Of a stretch of 49,219 nt of DNA, positions 34,778-43,124 are shown piece by piece; positions within the stretch are counted from its first letter, which is position 1; the number at the start of each line of letters is the position of its first letter. Under the pieces are notes generated by a model. That model was not told where the DNA came from. It saw nothing but the letters and a program-made list of their open reading frames with translations, and did no database searches. A program made the translations under genes and the position numbers. The stretch covers positions 1 to 49,219 of the forward strand of contig JBBQGG010000018.1 of assembly GCA_038322815.1 (NCBI GenBank), in the 5' to 3' direction. This stretch comes from PALSA-1296 sp038322815 (GTDB taxonomy: Bacteria; Bacteroidota; Ignavibacteria; Palsa-1295).

Positions 34778-34806
34778 AAACTATAATAAATATAAATTAC
34801 TGCAAA
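34778..34806 (-). promoter_or_regulatory. Possible Bacteroidota-type promoter
   Basis: On the minus strand TTTG (34806-34803) is followed after 19 bases by TAGTTT (34783-34778), close to the Bacteroidota consensus TTTG-N19-TAnnTTTG. It would transcribe toward the possible small peptide gene with a leader of about 135 bases. The surroundings are AT-rich, so chance is possible. Confidence 0.3.
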
Positions 34807-34845
34807 CTAATAATGTATTTTACGTAAATATAGTTCAAATGTTAC

Positions 34846-34879
34846 ATAAAAAAAGAGACGCGAAAATTTTCGCGTCTCT
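34846..34879 (-). terminator. Rho-independent terminator after the T9SS gene
   Basis: AGAGACGCGAAAA pairs perfectly with TTTTCGCGTCTCT (34854-34879), and on the minus strand a T-run follows. It lies 24 bases after the stop of the minus-strand gene at 34903-35970. Confidence 0.9.
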
Positions 34880-34902
34880 AATTATTCATAGCGAAGTATT
34901 AT

Positions 34903-35970
34903 TTAGTTATGGATAAGTTTTATCGTCTTCACCGTTCCATCAGAAGCTGAGAATCTGCCATATAGCTCGCCATGAGGCAAGCCTGTGCCCGGCAAGACAA
35001 TTTGATCTTCTCCTTGATCGTACACTTTATTTCCGATATCGAATACTTTCTTCCCAAGCACATCGAAGACTTCGAATTTCAATGCAACTGCTTCGCGTGT
35101 TGTAAAACCTATTTTTGTTTCCGAAGTGAATGGGTTCGGAGTCGAAAAGATAGTACTGATGATAGGTCCCAGTTTGGAATCAATAAACTTTTTCACGTCT
35201 GCAGGTGGGTTGCGCAAGATGCCTAACCCTAAATCTTCAAGAGATGGTAATGTTGAATCGAAGGGAGTCAAGTCTGAATTATGGACGCTATCCTGCCATA
35301 CAACATATAATTGATTCCAAGTCGCTGGGATTACGGCAGTGTCGTAATATGCAGTAACTTTGGGGCATTTATTAGATTTTACTAAGAAATAAAGCACAGC
35401 CAAATTTCCTCGCCAATCTCTTCCTCGTTGATCGTTAAACCAAGCGAAAGTATGGAGAATTTCTTTTACATCGGAACAATAATAGTTGGTATCGAGATTG
35501 TAGTATAATACTTTTTTCAACCAATCACGGTATTCTTCGGAACGATGTAAATCAGCATTTCTATCCGCATTTGTTGCACCAAGTGATACAAACTCAGTGT
35601 AAGACCATGAAATAGATGAACAGTTTTCTATGAAAGCTCGATAAGCATCATATGATTTCTGCTCATCATGAAATTGGTATGTATCTGCCAAGTGAAGAAT
35701 AGAATCACATTCAGATGATACCGAGTCGCTTACAATAGAAAGTGGCTCAAATCCTTTTCTTTTTGCGATTGGATTTTGAATACCACTGCCGCAAAAAACA
35801 TTACTGAACTTATATAGACCTGATCCTATATGAGATGTCTCTAAATCGGGCGCCTGGGAAAACTCCGACCCTTGCATTAAAAAAACAAAAGCTAATTGCA
35901 GTGCAAGCATACCGATCAGCTTTTTTGCAAAATGTGTTTGAAGTTCTGTGTTTGTTACGGTTTTAATCAT
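34903..35970 (-). CDS. Hypothetical secreted protein with T9SS sorting tail
   Basis: The 355-residue protein starts at ATG 35970, with GGAG six bases earlier. Its N-terminus has basic residues then LIGMLALQLAFVFLMQGSEF, a signal peptide. The central ~220 residues are unfamiliar, with Tyr/Trp/Asp-rich segments such as WFNDQRGRDWRGNLAVLYFL. The last ~75 residues (STPNPFTSETKIGFTTREA, then EVFDVLGKKVF, ending TVKTIKLIHN) are a T9SS type A sorting domain. It is probably a secreted or surface protein of unknown job, ending in its own strong terminator. Confidence 0.75.
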   Translation of the reverse strand: MIKTVTNTELQTHFAKKLIGMLALQLAFVFLMQGSEFSQAPDLETSHIGSGLYKFSNVFCGSGIQNPIAKRKGFEPLSIVSDSVSSECDSILHLADTYQFHDEQKSYDAYRAFIENCSSISWSYTEFVSLGATNADRNADLHRSEEYRDWLKKVLYYNLDTNYYCSDVKEILHTFAWFNDQRGRDWRGNLAVLYFLVKSNKCPKVTAYYDTAVIPATWNQLYVVWQDSVHNSDLTPFDSTLPSLEDLGLGILRNPPADVKKFIDSKLGPIISTIFSTPNPFTSETKIGFTTREAVALKFEVFDVLGKKVFDIGNKVYDQGEDQIVLPGTGLPHGELYGRFSASDGTVKTIKLIHN

Positions 35971-36217
35971 AAAATATCTCCGTAAAAATGACGAATGATT
36001 GATAACTAATTATTTTCACGGGCAAATGGGGGGCAGAGCTTTACTGGAAGTACCACTTCTTGTAAATCGGAGCACAGCTTTTACCAAAGGCAAATATACA
36101 ACATTATTTATTCTAACCCATAAACTTCCGAGGTATCTCATTTCTTTGGAGAGTACAGCAAGTTGGAGATAGATTGCTCGTGTTGGAAAGGTGATGAGTC
36201 GGTGAGATTATCTATAA

Positions 36218-36253
36218 CCACCCCCTAACCCCCTCCTTGAAAAGGAGGTGGAG
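36218..36253. repeat. Palindromic repeat, CCCCCTAACCCCCTCCTT family
   Basis: CCTCCTT (36232-36238) and AAGGAGG (36242-36248) form a tight hairpin behind a C-rich arm. It lies five bases before the end of the gamma carbonic anhydrase gene, where on the minus strand it would be just after the stop. Repeats with this look occur in many genomes. Confidence 0.7.
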
Positions 36254-36257
36254 CTTG

Positions 36258-36839
36258 TCACTTCGCAAATTCCCCTACATCCCATTTCTTCGGCAGAATT
36301 TCGTTGCGGTAATGCTGGGCGTACATCATGTAATTCGGTGCTCCTTCATCTACCATTTGGCGCTCGGAGTCACTTAAGTGACGGATTACCTTTGCCGGAA
36401 TTCCTGCGGCAAGCATTCCTTCGGGTATATGCGTATGCGGCGTGACCACAGCTCCGGCAGCAACTAATGCGCCTTTGCCGATGACGGCTCTATCCAAGAC
36501 AACGGCATTCATGCCGATCAGCGCTCCATCATGAACTGTGCATCCATGCAAGATTGCTCCGTGACCAACGGTTACGTTCTCGCCAACTTGCGTAGGGTTT
36601 TTGAAATGCGTAACGTGGATGACGACATTATCCTGTATGTTCGAATTTTTCCCAATTCGTATCCGCTCCACATCTCCGCGAATCACGACATTAAACCAAA
36701 CGCTGACATTTTCTTCAAGCACTACATCGCCAATGATCCGCGATCCCGCAGCAAGAAAACAAGACGGATGGATTGTTGGAATACTACCTTGAAAAGGATA
36801 AATTTTTCCGGATTCGACGTCAGAGATATTTGTGTTCAT
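36258..36839 (-). CDS. Gamma carbonic anhydrase-family protein
   Basis: The 193-residue protein is a left-handed beta-helix of hexapeptide repeats (ADVVLEENVSVWF-like turns) of the gamma-CA/YrdA/PaaY type, which hydrate CO2 or bind metal as trimers. The three metal-binding His are at expected places: His75 (VVIHV), His93 (VGHG) and His98 (LHGC). Gln69 and Asp70 (IQD) are in the conserved N/Q-D motif. Whether it is an active carbonic anhydrase cannot be told from sequence. It stands alone between palindromic repeats and gpsA. Confidence 0.9.
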   Translation of the reverse strand: MNTNISDVESGKIYPFQGSIPTIHPSCFLAAGSRIIGDVVLEENVSVWFNVVIRGDVERIRIGKNSNIQDNVVIHVTHFKNPTQVGENVTVGHGAILHGCTVHDGALIGMNAVVLDRAVIGKGALVAAGAVVTPHTHIPEGMLAAGIPAKVIRHLSDSERQMVDEGAPNYMMYAQHYRNEILPKKWDVGEFAK

Positions 36840-36923
36840 ACGAAGCGCATCATAAATTTAGTTTAGCCGCAGGGTTCAGCCTCCGCTGCGGAAGATAACA
36901 AATACTTGCGGAATATATTTCGT

Positions 36924-37922
36924 TCACCAACGTTCATCTTTTGCTTCCCTGCGCATAAGGTCGCGCGTTGCAATCCGGTGATCTTTTCCTTCGAAGAGGA
37001 TGCGGTAGGTTTCCTCGACGATGGGCATTTCAATATTATGGCGTTTAGCAAGTTCACGGGCGGATTCAGTAGTCCACACTCCTTCGGCAACCATCTTCAT
37101 TCCTGAAAGAACTTCTGAAAGCGCTCTACCTTTTCCGATCTCTTCACCTACTCTTCTGTTTCGAGAATGTTTGCTTAAACACGTAACGACCAGATCACCT
37201 AATCCTGCAATGCCGGAAAATGTCTGCTCTTCTGCTCCCAGAGCTGTGCCGAGTCTGCGCATCTCTGCAAGTCCGCGTGAGATAAGAGCGGCAACAGTGT
37301 TATCACCGTATCCCTCGCCTTCGATAATTCCTGCGCAGATAGCAATAACATTTTTCAATGCTCCGCATAGCTCAACTCCAATAACGTCGGATGTTGAATA
37401 GACTCTGAAATTCGGAAGGAAGAATGCGTCCTGCACGATCTTCACTGCTTTCGGATCGCTTCCTGCAGCTGTGACAAGTGTCGGAATTTTACGCGCAACT
37501 TCTTCAGCGTGGCTTGGTCCGCTGAATGCAAGCGCTCTGTCACTATCGATGCTAAGAACTTCCTGCATTACCTCCGTCATCCTCATCAATGTATTGCGCT
37601 CAATACCTTTCGATGCGCTTACATACAGTGCGTTAGAATTCTTAATATTTTCAGATAATGTGATTGCAACTTCACGGAGTGATTGAGAAGGTACGGCAAA
37701 GACATACAACTCTTTATCTCGTAGGAGTTCTGCATTATGGGTGACGAGAATTTTCTCAGGGATTTCTATACCCCGAAGGTAGGTCTCGTTTTCGCGTGTT
37801 CGTGAAAGGGCACTCACTAATTCTTCGGAACGCGCCCATAGCGTAACATCGTGCCCGCCCTCATTTAAAAGAAGTGCGATCGTCGTTCCCCATCCCCCTG
37901 CACCAATAACTGCTGTTTTCAT
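36924..37922 (-). CDS. gpsA: Glycerol-3-phosphate dehydrogenase [NAD(P)+]
   Basis: GpsA reduces dihydroxyacetone phosphate to sn-glycerol 3-phosphate, the backbone for phospholipids. I start at ATG 37922 (MKTAVIGAGGWGTT, 332 residues); an upstream in-frame ATG would include a hairpin repeat. The dinucleotide-binding GAGGWGT is at 7-13, the catalytic Lys lies in VELCGALKNVIAICAGI, and GIAGLGDLVVTC and SRNRRVGEEIGKG complete the signature. plsY, using its product, lies 77 bases upstream on the same strand. Confidence 0.95.
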   Translation of the reverse strand: MKTAVIGAGGWGTTIALLLNEGGHDVTLWARSEELVSALSRTRENETYLRGIEIPEKILVTHNAELLRDKELYVFAVPSQSLREVAITLSENIKNSNALYVSASKGIERNTLMRMTEVMQEVLSIDSDRALAFSGPSHAEEVARKIPTLVTAAGSDPKAVKIVQDAFFLPNFRVYSTSDVIGVELCGALKNVIAICAGIIEGEGYGDNTVAALISRGLAEMRRLGTALGAEEQTFSGIAGLGDLVVTCLSKHSRNRRVGEEIGKGRALSEVLSGMKMVAEGVWTTESARELAKRHNIEMPIVEETYRILFEGKDHRIATRDLMRREAKDERW

Positions 37923-37940
37923 TTCCGGTTTAAAGCGAAA

Positions 37941-37963
37941 ACCGAAGAGCAAAGCTCTTCGGT
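37941..37963. repeat. Perfect 10-bp hairpin between plsY and gpsA
   Basis: ACCGAAGAGC and GCTCTTCGGT are exact inverted copies with a 3-base loop. On the minus strand it lies in the leader of gpsA, in the 76-base gap after plsY. No T-run follows, so it is not a clear terminator; it may be another palindromic repeat or an mRNA processing site. Confidence 0.6.
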
Positions 37964-37998
37964 ACTAGTATTACTTATGCAAAACTACAATGGAAATC

Positions 37999-38676
37999 TT
38001 ATGCGGTGGCGCTTTTATGGAAGATGCGGAGTTTATCGAAACGGTTTTCCGTCTTCGAAAGCAGGCGCTGAATGTTCTTGCGATGGCGATAGATGAGAAA
38101 AAGTGAGACACCGATGGCGCCAACGATAAGCGTATGATAACCGTAAATATCTACGCCTAAAATATTCTGACGGACAAACATTGTAGTCGGGAAAACGATC
38201 GCTGCGCTGATCGAACCAAGTGAAATATAACCGGATGCAAACACAACGAGCATGAAAATCCCGATCGCCACAGCAGTTTCGATCGGTGCAATAGCAACAA
38301 GCATACCTGCAGCAGTGCTGATTCCTTTGCCGCCCTTAAATCCGGCGAAGATCGTATAGCAATGACCGATGACTGCGGCAATGCCTGCAATAAATCTGAA
38401 AACCGTAATATCCTGAAAAGGAGTTAGGTTATGAAACGGCAGACCGTTGAAAAGGAACGTGGCAATCAATACTGCTCCGATTCCCTTTGCAAGATCAAGG
38501 ATCTGAACCATCAAACCAAGTTTCCAGCCTAAAACGCGGAAGGCATTCGTCGAACCCATGTTACCCGAGCCTTTTGTCCGTAAGTCAAAACCACGGAAGC
38601 GTTTGCTGATAATCACTCCAAACGGAATAGCTCCTAAGAGGTAGCCCGTTACTAAAACAACAATTATACTGATCAT
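37999..38676 (-). CDS. plsY: Glycerol-3-phosphate acyltransferase (acyl-phosphate dependent)
   Basis: PlsY, an inner-membrane enzyme, moves an acyl group from acyl-phosphate to glycerol 3-phosphate, the first committed step in phospholipid synthesis. The 225-residue protein has five or more membrane helices and the three cytoplasmic motifs: TKGSGNMGSTNAFRVLG near 35-50, then GHCYTIFAGFKGGKGISTA near 110, and a final segment near YRHRKNIQRLL with conserved basic residues. It is upstream of gpsA on the same strand, a sensible metabolic pairing. Confidence 0.94.
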   Translation of the reverse strand: MISIIVVLVTGYLLGAIPFGVIISKRFRGFDLRTKGSGNMGSTNAFRVLGWKLGLMVQILDLAKGIGAVLIATFLFNGLPFHNLTPFQDITVFRFIAGIAAVIGHCYTIFAGFKGGKGISTAAGMLVAIAPIETAVAIGIFMLVVFASGYISLGSISAAIVFPTTMFVRQNILGVDIYGYHTLIVGAIGVSLFLIYRHRKNIQRLLSKTENRFDKLRIFHKSATA

Positions 38677-38768
38677 CTATTATACATTATTAAGCTACCC
38701 TATAACATAGAAAAAGCTGGTATTGTTCGGCAAGTGAGAATGAGGTAGTGGTACTGTTTGAACTATGA

Positions 38769-38882
38769 CGTCATTGCGATGAGGGCTTTAGCCCGAGGAA
38801 GCAATCTATACTTTCAATTTACGCATGTAATTGAGACTGTAGATTGCTTCGTCAGTCGCTACGCTCCATCCTCGCAATGACG
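38769..38882. repeat. Long palindromic repeat, CGTCATTGCGA family
   Basis: The outer arms CGTCATTGCGA (38769-38779) and TCGCAATGACG (38872-38882) and the inner arms GAAGCAATCTA (38798-38808) and TAGATTGCTTC (38840-38850) are exact inverted copies. GGGCTTTAGCCC, a core like the CTTTAG palindromes, lies within the left part. The element fills the space upstream of plsY. Confidence 0.85.
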
Positions 38883-38949
38883 ATGGTAATATTTTTTTGA
38901 AACTGAGCCATTACCAGTAATGAAGTCTTACGAAGTTCCGGTGCTTTTG

Positions 38950-40053
38950 TTATGGTAACTTTAGCTTGAATGATTTATTTGCTGAGCCGTAATGATTTCC
39001 CGGTGCATTATTATTATGAACTGCGAAGGAGAACAGATATTCATTACCGCTTGAAAATTGCGTGTCGAGATTATAAACTCCGGTATTTAGTTTTCGCTGG
39101 AATTTTACGATCCACGAACCATTGGAATAATAGCCTTTTGAATGAACATCAAAGTAATCGTTTGTTGCATCTTGAGGCAAAGCAACAGTAAAAGCAGGTA
39201 CCAGATCATTTGCTGCCCATCCTTTATTTGTCGCAGGATTAAGAGGTACACCGTTAGCAAAAGTTTGCTCAGCTTCTTCAGCAATAAAAAAATTGGGATC
39301 GAGATTTCTATTATTAATTTTTCCCGCCACGTAAAACGGCAGATATCCGGGGCTGTTATCTACGTTATTATGATAGATCTCAGCATTATCGTCATCTTTG
39401 ATAACGCCGAAACTTGGAATTCCGATTGATATCTTGTCATCTGCGTATCCGCTGCTATTTCCTTTTCCGGCATGCCAGTACCACAGGTCATATCTTCCGT
39501 CAGTTTCTGCGAACATCCCTTTATCCCATTGAGACGTAGTCGTGGTATGGCAGAGCATAGAGCATCCATCCGAAGTAAAATTTTTTGAGCCGCTTTTTCC
39601 CTGATGAAGTGGATCTTCAAATAGTAGGCTGACTCCATCTTCGTAGGTTGTTGCATCCAGAGTCCAATTTGCAGCAGTTTTTGGATCGCCGCCATGGAAA
39701 TGTAAAGGTTGACCTAAATAATTCGGAGATGCATCGTTATATTGCACCAAGAAATAAATATTCTGAGATGAAACGACGGATCTGATCGTCACAGGAAAAG
39801 AACTTCCGCTGAAGTTTTCACCTATTGCTGAAGCAGTAACTGCCAGAGGCGTTGCACTGCTCCAGATCGGTTCTATCGTTGATGAATTAAAATTCGGCGC
39901 ATCGGCATCGCTTACCAGTTTGAATGCGGATAGAGTCGTACTTGTATCTGTCGTTATTGGAGTTGTATTACTCGGATTATCTTTGCCGGAGCATGAAACG
40001 AGAGCCACGGAGATAATGGTAATTACTGCGAAAGAGGAAAAAGACTTTAGCAT
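38950..40053 (-). CDS. Lipoprotein with ethylbenzene dehydrogenase-type haem domain
   Basis: I start at ATG 40053 (MLKSFSSFAVITIISVALVS then Cys21), a lipoprotein signal, giving 367 residues; the longer frame upstream has no sign of coding. The mature protein resembles the EB_dh family (gamma-subunit-like cytochrome domain of ethylbenzene dehydrogenase and related proteins): an immunoglobulin-like beta fold containing SDGCSMLCHTTTTS at about 161-174 and RYDLWYWHAGKG. Cys164-x3-Cys168-His169 would attach haem c through CX3CH rather than the usual CX2CH. It probably carries electrons in the periplasm or at the outer membrane; the partner is unknown. Confidence 0.7.
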   Translation of the reverse strand: MLKSFSSFAVITIISVALVSCSGKDNPSNTTPITTDTSTTLSAFKLVSDADAPNFNSSTIEPIWSSATPLAVTASAIGENFSGSSFPVTIRSVVSSQNIYFLVQYNDASPNYLGQPLHFHGGDPKTAANWTLDATTYEDGVSLLFEDPLHQGKSGSKNFTSDGCSMLCHTTTTSQWDKGMFAETDGRYDLWYWHAGKGNSSGYADDKISIGIPSFGVIKDDDNAEIYHNNVDNSPGYLPFYVAGKINNRNLDPNFFIAEEAEQTFANGVPLNPATNKGWAANDLVPAFTVALPQDATNDYFDVHSKGYYSNGSWIVKFQRKLNTGVYNLDTQFSSGNEYLFSFAVHNNNAPGNHYGSANKSFKLKLP

Positions 40054-40182
40054 GTTGATACTATAAATTGATACGGCGAAAATTACGCGCGGAGAACGAT
40101 ACGTTTTACGATGCTGTTCTTCGCACGTCTGAAAGTATTCCGTACTAAAATACGACAAGAATTACGTTCAGACACATAATAT

Positions 40183-40255
<73 letters not shown>

Positions 40256-40288
40256 CACATTGGTAAGGATGAAGGCGGAAGAATGAAA

Positions 40289-41200
40289 TTAGTCACACTC
40301 TTCTTCCGCGCAGGAAGTATCCTCTATTTCAGTTTCTATGGTTACATGAGTGATATGTAAATGCTCAAGCTTCTCCCGCAGATCTTTCTTAATTTCAAAT
40401 TCATCTTGTTTTGTTTTATTCGGCGCCAGCACGACGTGCGCCGTCATTGCATTTTCTGTTGTGCTCAAAGACCATACATGCACATGATGCATACTGCTGA
40501 TACTTGGATTTTCCAGGCTCATTCGTTTTACTTCTTCAATATCAATATCTTTGGGCACGCCGTCAAGTGATAAGCGCAGACTATCTTTAAGCAAACCCCA
40601 TGTGCTCCAAAATATAACGAGTACAATAAGCAGACTCAGCATGGGATCGACCCAGTACCAATTGGTATTATAGATGATCACTCCGCCAATTACGATACCG
40701 AGAGATACTATAGCATCTGAAAGCATATGCAGGTAAGCACTTTTTATATTCAGATCCCGATTTTGTTCTTTGAAGAAAAGCAAAGCAGTAGCTCCGTTGA
40801 CGATGATACCAATGCCGGCGATAATGGCAATGAATCCGCCTTGCACCGGCTCCGGAGTGAAGATGCGATGAATGGCTTCGTAGGTAATTGCTCCGATAGA
40901 TCCTAATAGAACCATTGCATTGAAGAGCGCTACCAGAATAGATGTTTTCCTATATCCGTATGTATATTGTTCCGTCGCCTTTACTTTTGCCAACCGGAAT
41001 GCAAGCAGGGAAAGCAAGAGACTGATGACATCGGCAAAGTTATGCCCTGCATCGGAAAGCAAAGAAAGGGAATTGACGGAGATCCCGGCAATGATTTCTA
41101 TGATTACGAAGGTGAGATTAAATCCGATACCAAGTAGAAATGCACGGTTTACATGGGTCAGTGGATGACTATGTTCATGGCTATGATTATGACCCGGCAT
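40289..41200 (-). CDS. Cation diffusion facilitator (zinc/cobalt/cadmium exporter, CzcD/ZitB-like)
   Basis: The 303-residue protein starts with a His-rich metal-binding segment (HNHSHEHSH) and has six membrane helices. Metal-site motifs are visible: LLSDAGHNFADV near 48-58, with His53 and Asp57, and HMLSDAIVSLG in TM5 with the matching His/Asp. A C-terminal cytoplasmic domain follows (SMHHVHVWSLSTTENAMTAH). It exports divalent metals, most likely Zn2+, using the proton gradient. It is convergent with the tRNA and divergent from lpxB. Confidence 0.93.
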   Translation of the reverse strand: MPGHNHSHEHSHPLTHVNRAFLLGIGFNLTFVIIEIIAGISVNSLSLLSDAGHNFADVISLLLSLLAFRLAKVKATEQYTYGYRKTSILVALFNAMVLLGSIGAITYEAIHRIFTPEPVQGGFIAIIAGIGIIVNGATALLFFKEQNRDLNIKSAYLHMLSDAIVSLGIVIGGVIIYNTNWYWVDPMLSLLIVLVIFWSTWGLLKDSLRLSLDGVPKDIDIEEVKRMSLENPSISSMHHVHVWSLSTTENAMTAHVVLAPNKTKQDEFEIKKDLREKLEHLHITHVTIETEIEDTSCAEEECD

Positions 41201-41350
41201 GTAGTATGTTGTTGTACATATTTAAAACAAAAAAAGTGAGGGGGATAATTCCTTAAAGGAAAGTAAGATAAATCTACCGAGCACAATGAAACCTTTGTTT
41301 CTCTTAAACCTATTAAAGCATAGTCATAGTTTGATATTCACCATAGTAAT

Positions 41351-42511
41351 ATGTCTCGCATTTTAAAAATCCTTGTTGTTGCAGGTGAAGCTTCCGGCGA
41401 TCGCCTTGCTGCGCGGGCATTATCTTATGCAAAGGAAATTGCTCGATCCCGAGGAGATTCGTTAGATCTTTTTGGGATTGGGGGGAGGGAGTGCGCAGCA
41501 CTTGGAATGAACTGCATTTATACAACCGATCAAATGTCCGTAGTCGGATTTTGGGAAGTTGCCAAACGCTACCTTTTTTTTAATAGAGTTTTCAAGCACA
41601 TCATATCACTTCTGGACATGAAAGATTCGCGTCCCGACATACTTTTTCTTATCGATTATCCCGGATTTAATATTCGTCTTGCAAAAGAAGCAAGAAAACG
41701 CGGTATTCGTGTTGTCTTTTACGTTAGCCCTCAGGTATGGGCATGGAAAGCATCGCGTGTAAAGGATATCGTGGCATCGGTTGATGATATGCTTGTCATT
41801 TTTCCGTTCGAAGTGGATATTTATACAAAAGCAGGATTACAAAATACTTTTTTTGTCGGACATCCCTTACTTGAAATTATTGAAGATGAACAAAGATTAT
41901 TCCATACGCGAGAGGAATTTGCTGATAAGTTCGGACTTGATCCAAATAAACAATGGCTTCTCTTATTTCCCGGAAGCAGGAAAGAAGAAGTTTCTCAACA
42001 TCTGGAAGTGATGGCAAAAGCAGCAGCAGATTTTTGTATGAAGCATAATTGGCAGCCTATTGTTATTGAGGCTGAATCGATACCTGCAAAGAGTTATGAA
42101 ACTATCGAAGGTATGCACATAAAACATTTTCGCTCAGCAAAAGATATTCACCAGTTAATGCATCACGGACAACTTGGAATTCTCAAAAGTGGAACGACTA
42201 CTCTTGAAGCGGCATTAATGGAACTTCCGGGAGTTATTTGCTATAAGACAAGCAGTTTGACGTATATGATAGCAAAACGATTGATCACGTTGAAATATAT
42301 CGGACTTGCAAATATTGTGCTTGGCAAAAAACTCTATCCTGAACTGATCCAGTCAGAATTTACGACCGGACAAATAATAAAAAATTTAGAAATTGTTAAC
42401 GACAACAAAGATTCTTTCACTGATGATTTAGGAGAGGTTTGGGATATTTTGCGCACTCCAAATGATTCACCATCGCGGCGCACAGGGGAAATATTGATCG
42501 GCAATGCTTAA
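41351..42511 (+). CDS. lpxB: Lipid-A-disaccharide synthase
   Basis: LpxB joins lipid X and UDP-2,3-diacylglucosamine to form the lipid A disaccharide at the inner membrane. The 386-residue protein (ATG 41351) has the GT-B fold with family motifs VVAGEASGDRLAARAL at the N-terminus, FLIDYPGFNIRLA near 100, FYVSPQVWAWKASRV near 125, LFPGSRKEEV and the sugar-nucleotide site KSGTTTLEAAL. It overlaps the DUF374 gene by eight bases and begins a run with lpxK, so this is a lipid A operon. Confidence 0.95.
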   Translation: MSRILKILVVAGEASGDRLAARALSYAKEIARSRGDSLDLFGIGGRECAALGMNCIYTTDQMSVVGFWEVAKRYLFFNRVFKHIISLLDMKDSRPDILFLIDYPGFNIRLAKEARKRGIRVVFYVSPQVWAWKASRVKDIVASVDDMLVIFPFEVDIYTKAGLQNTFFVGHPLLEIIEDEQRLFHTREEFADKFGLDPNKQWLLLFPGSRKEEVSQHLEVMAKAAADFCMKHNWQPIVIEAESIPAKSYETIEGMHIKHFRSAKDIHQLMHHGQLGILKSGTTTLEAALMELPGVICYKTSSLTYMIAKRLITLKYIGLANIVLGKKLYPELIQSEFTTGQIIKNLEIVNDNKDSFTDDLGEVWDILRTPNDSPSRRTGEILIGNA

Positions 42512-43124
42512 TACGATCTTACCGCCAAGTTTAACGACTCTGATCCGTACGCTCCGCTTTAAGTGGATAGGTGAGCCGCTGCCCGAAAAATGCATTGTGG
42601 CATTTTGGCATTCCCGAATGATTGGCGGTTGGTGGGTTTCCCGTAAGAATGCCATCGCTCTTGTCAGTGAAAGTAAAGATGGTGAATATCTCAATAAAAT
42701 CCTCACGAAATGGAAATATAGAACCGTTCGAGGTTCAAGCACTCGATCCGGCAAGCAAGCGTTAGATGAAGCTATTGCAATGCTTCAAACCGGTGACGGG
42801 AAGCGGATTGTCATAACGCCTGATGGGCCTCAGGGACCGAAAGAAATATTTAAGCGCGGGATTTTCATTGCAGGGCAAGAATTAGAATTGCCGTTGTATT
42901 TCCTTTCGATAGAATACAGAGGGCGGATTCGTCTGCTTAAAAGCTGGGATAAATTTCAAGTACCATTCCCGCTCTCATCTGTAGTTATAACTTCACACCG
43001 TCTTGATACAACCACCTTTCCTTCTGATCCTGAAGAACAAAAAATATTTTTAGAGCAGGCATCGTTTCCCTTTAGTACATCACATCCTTACCCATCTTCT
43101 GCCGACCAGCATGCAATTGATTGA
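42504..43124 (+). CDS. DUF374 lysophospholipid acyltransferase-like protein
   Basis: The 206-residue protein is a short member of the DUF374/LPLAT-like group. Motifs: FWHSRM at 34-39 (catalytic His in the H-x4-D-like context), RGSSTRSG at 76-83 and TPDGPQGP at 105-112. In many Gram-negative bacteria such proteins are coded near lpxK or kdtA, which suggests acylation of lipid A or its Kdo-linked form. That is inference from context. The ATG overlaps the lpxB end by eight bases and its stop overlaps lpxK by fourteen, so the three genes form one unit. Confidence 0.87.
   Translation: MLNTILPPSLTTLIRTLRFKWIGEPLPEKCIVAFWHSRMIGGWWVSRKNAIALVSESKDGEYLNKILTKWKYRTVRGSSTRSGKQALDEAIAMLQTGDGKRIVITPDGPQGPKEIFKRGIFIAGQELELPLYFLSIEYRGRIRLLKSWDKFQVPFPLSSVVITSHRLDTTTFPSDPEEQKIFLEQASFPFSTSHPYPSSADQHAID

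Larger units (their letters stand above)
34332..34902. other. Gene-poor 571-base gap
   Basis: This AT-rich gap between the ECF sigma gene and a T9SS protein gene holds an ATTCATTATTCATTATTAAG word array (34427-34459), a possible 34-codon gene (34531-34635), an AAGAACTAAG-type word array (34651-34680), a possible promoter (34778-34806) and a strong terminator (34846-34879). Nothing else was recognised. Confidence 0.6.
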
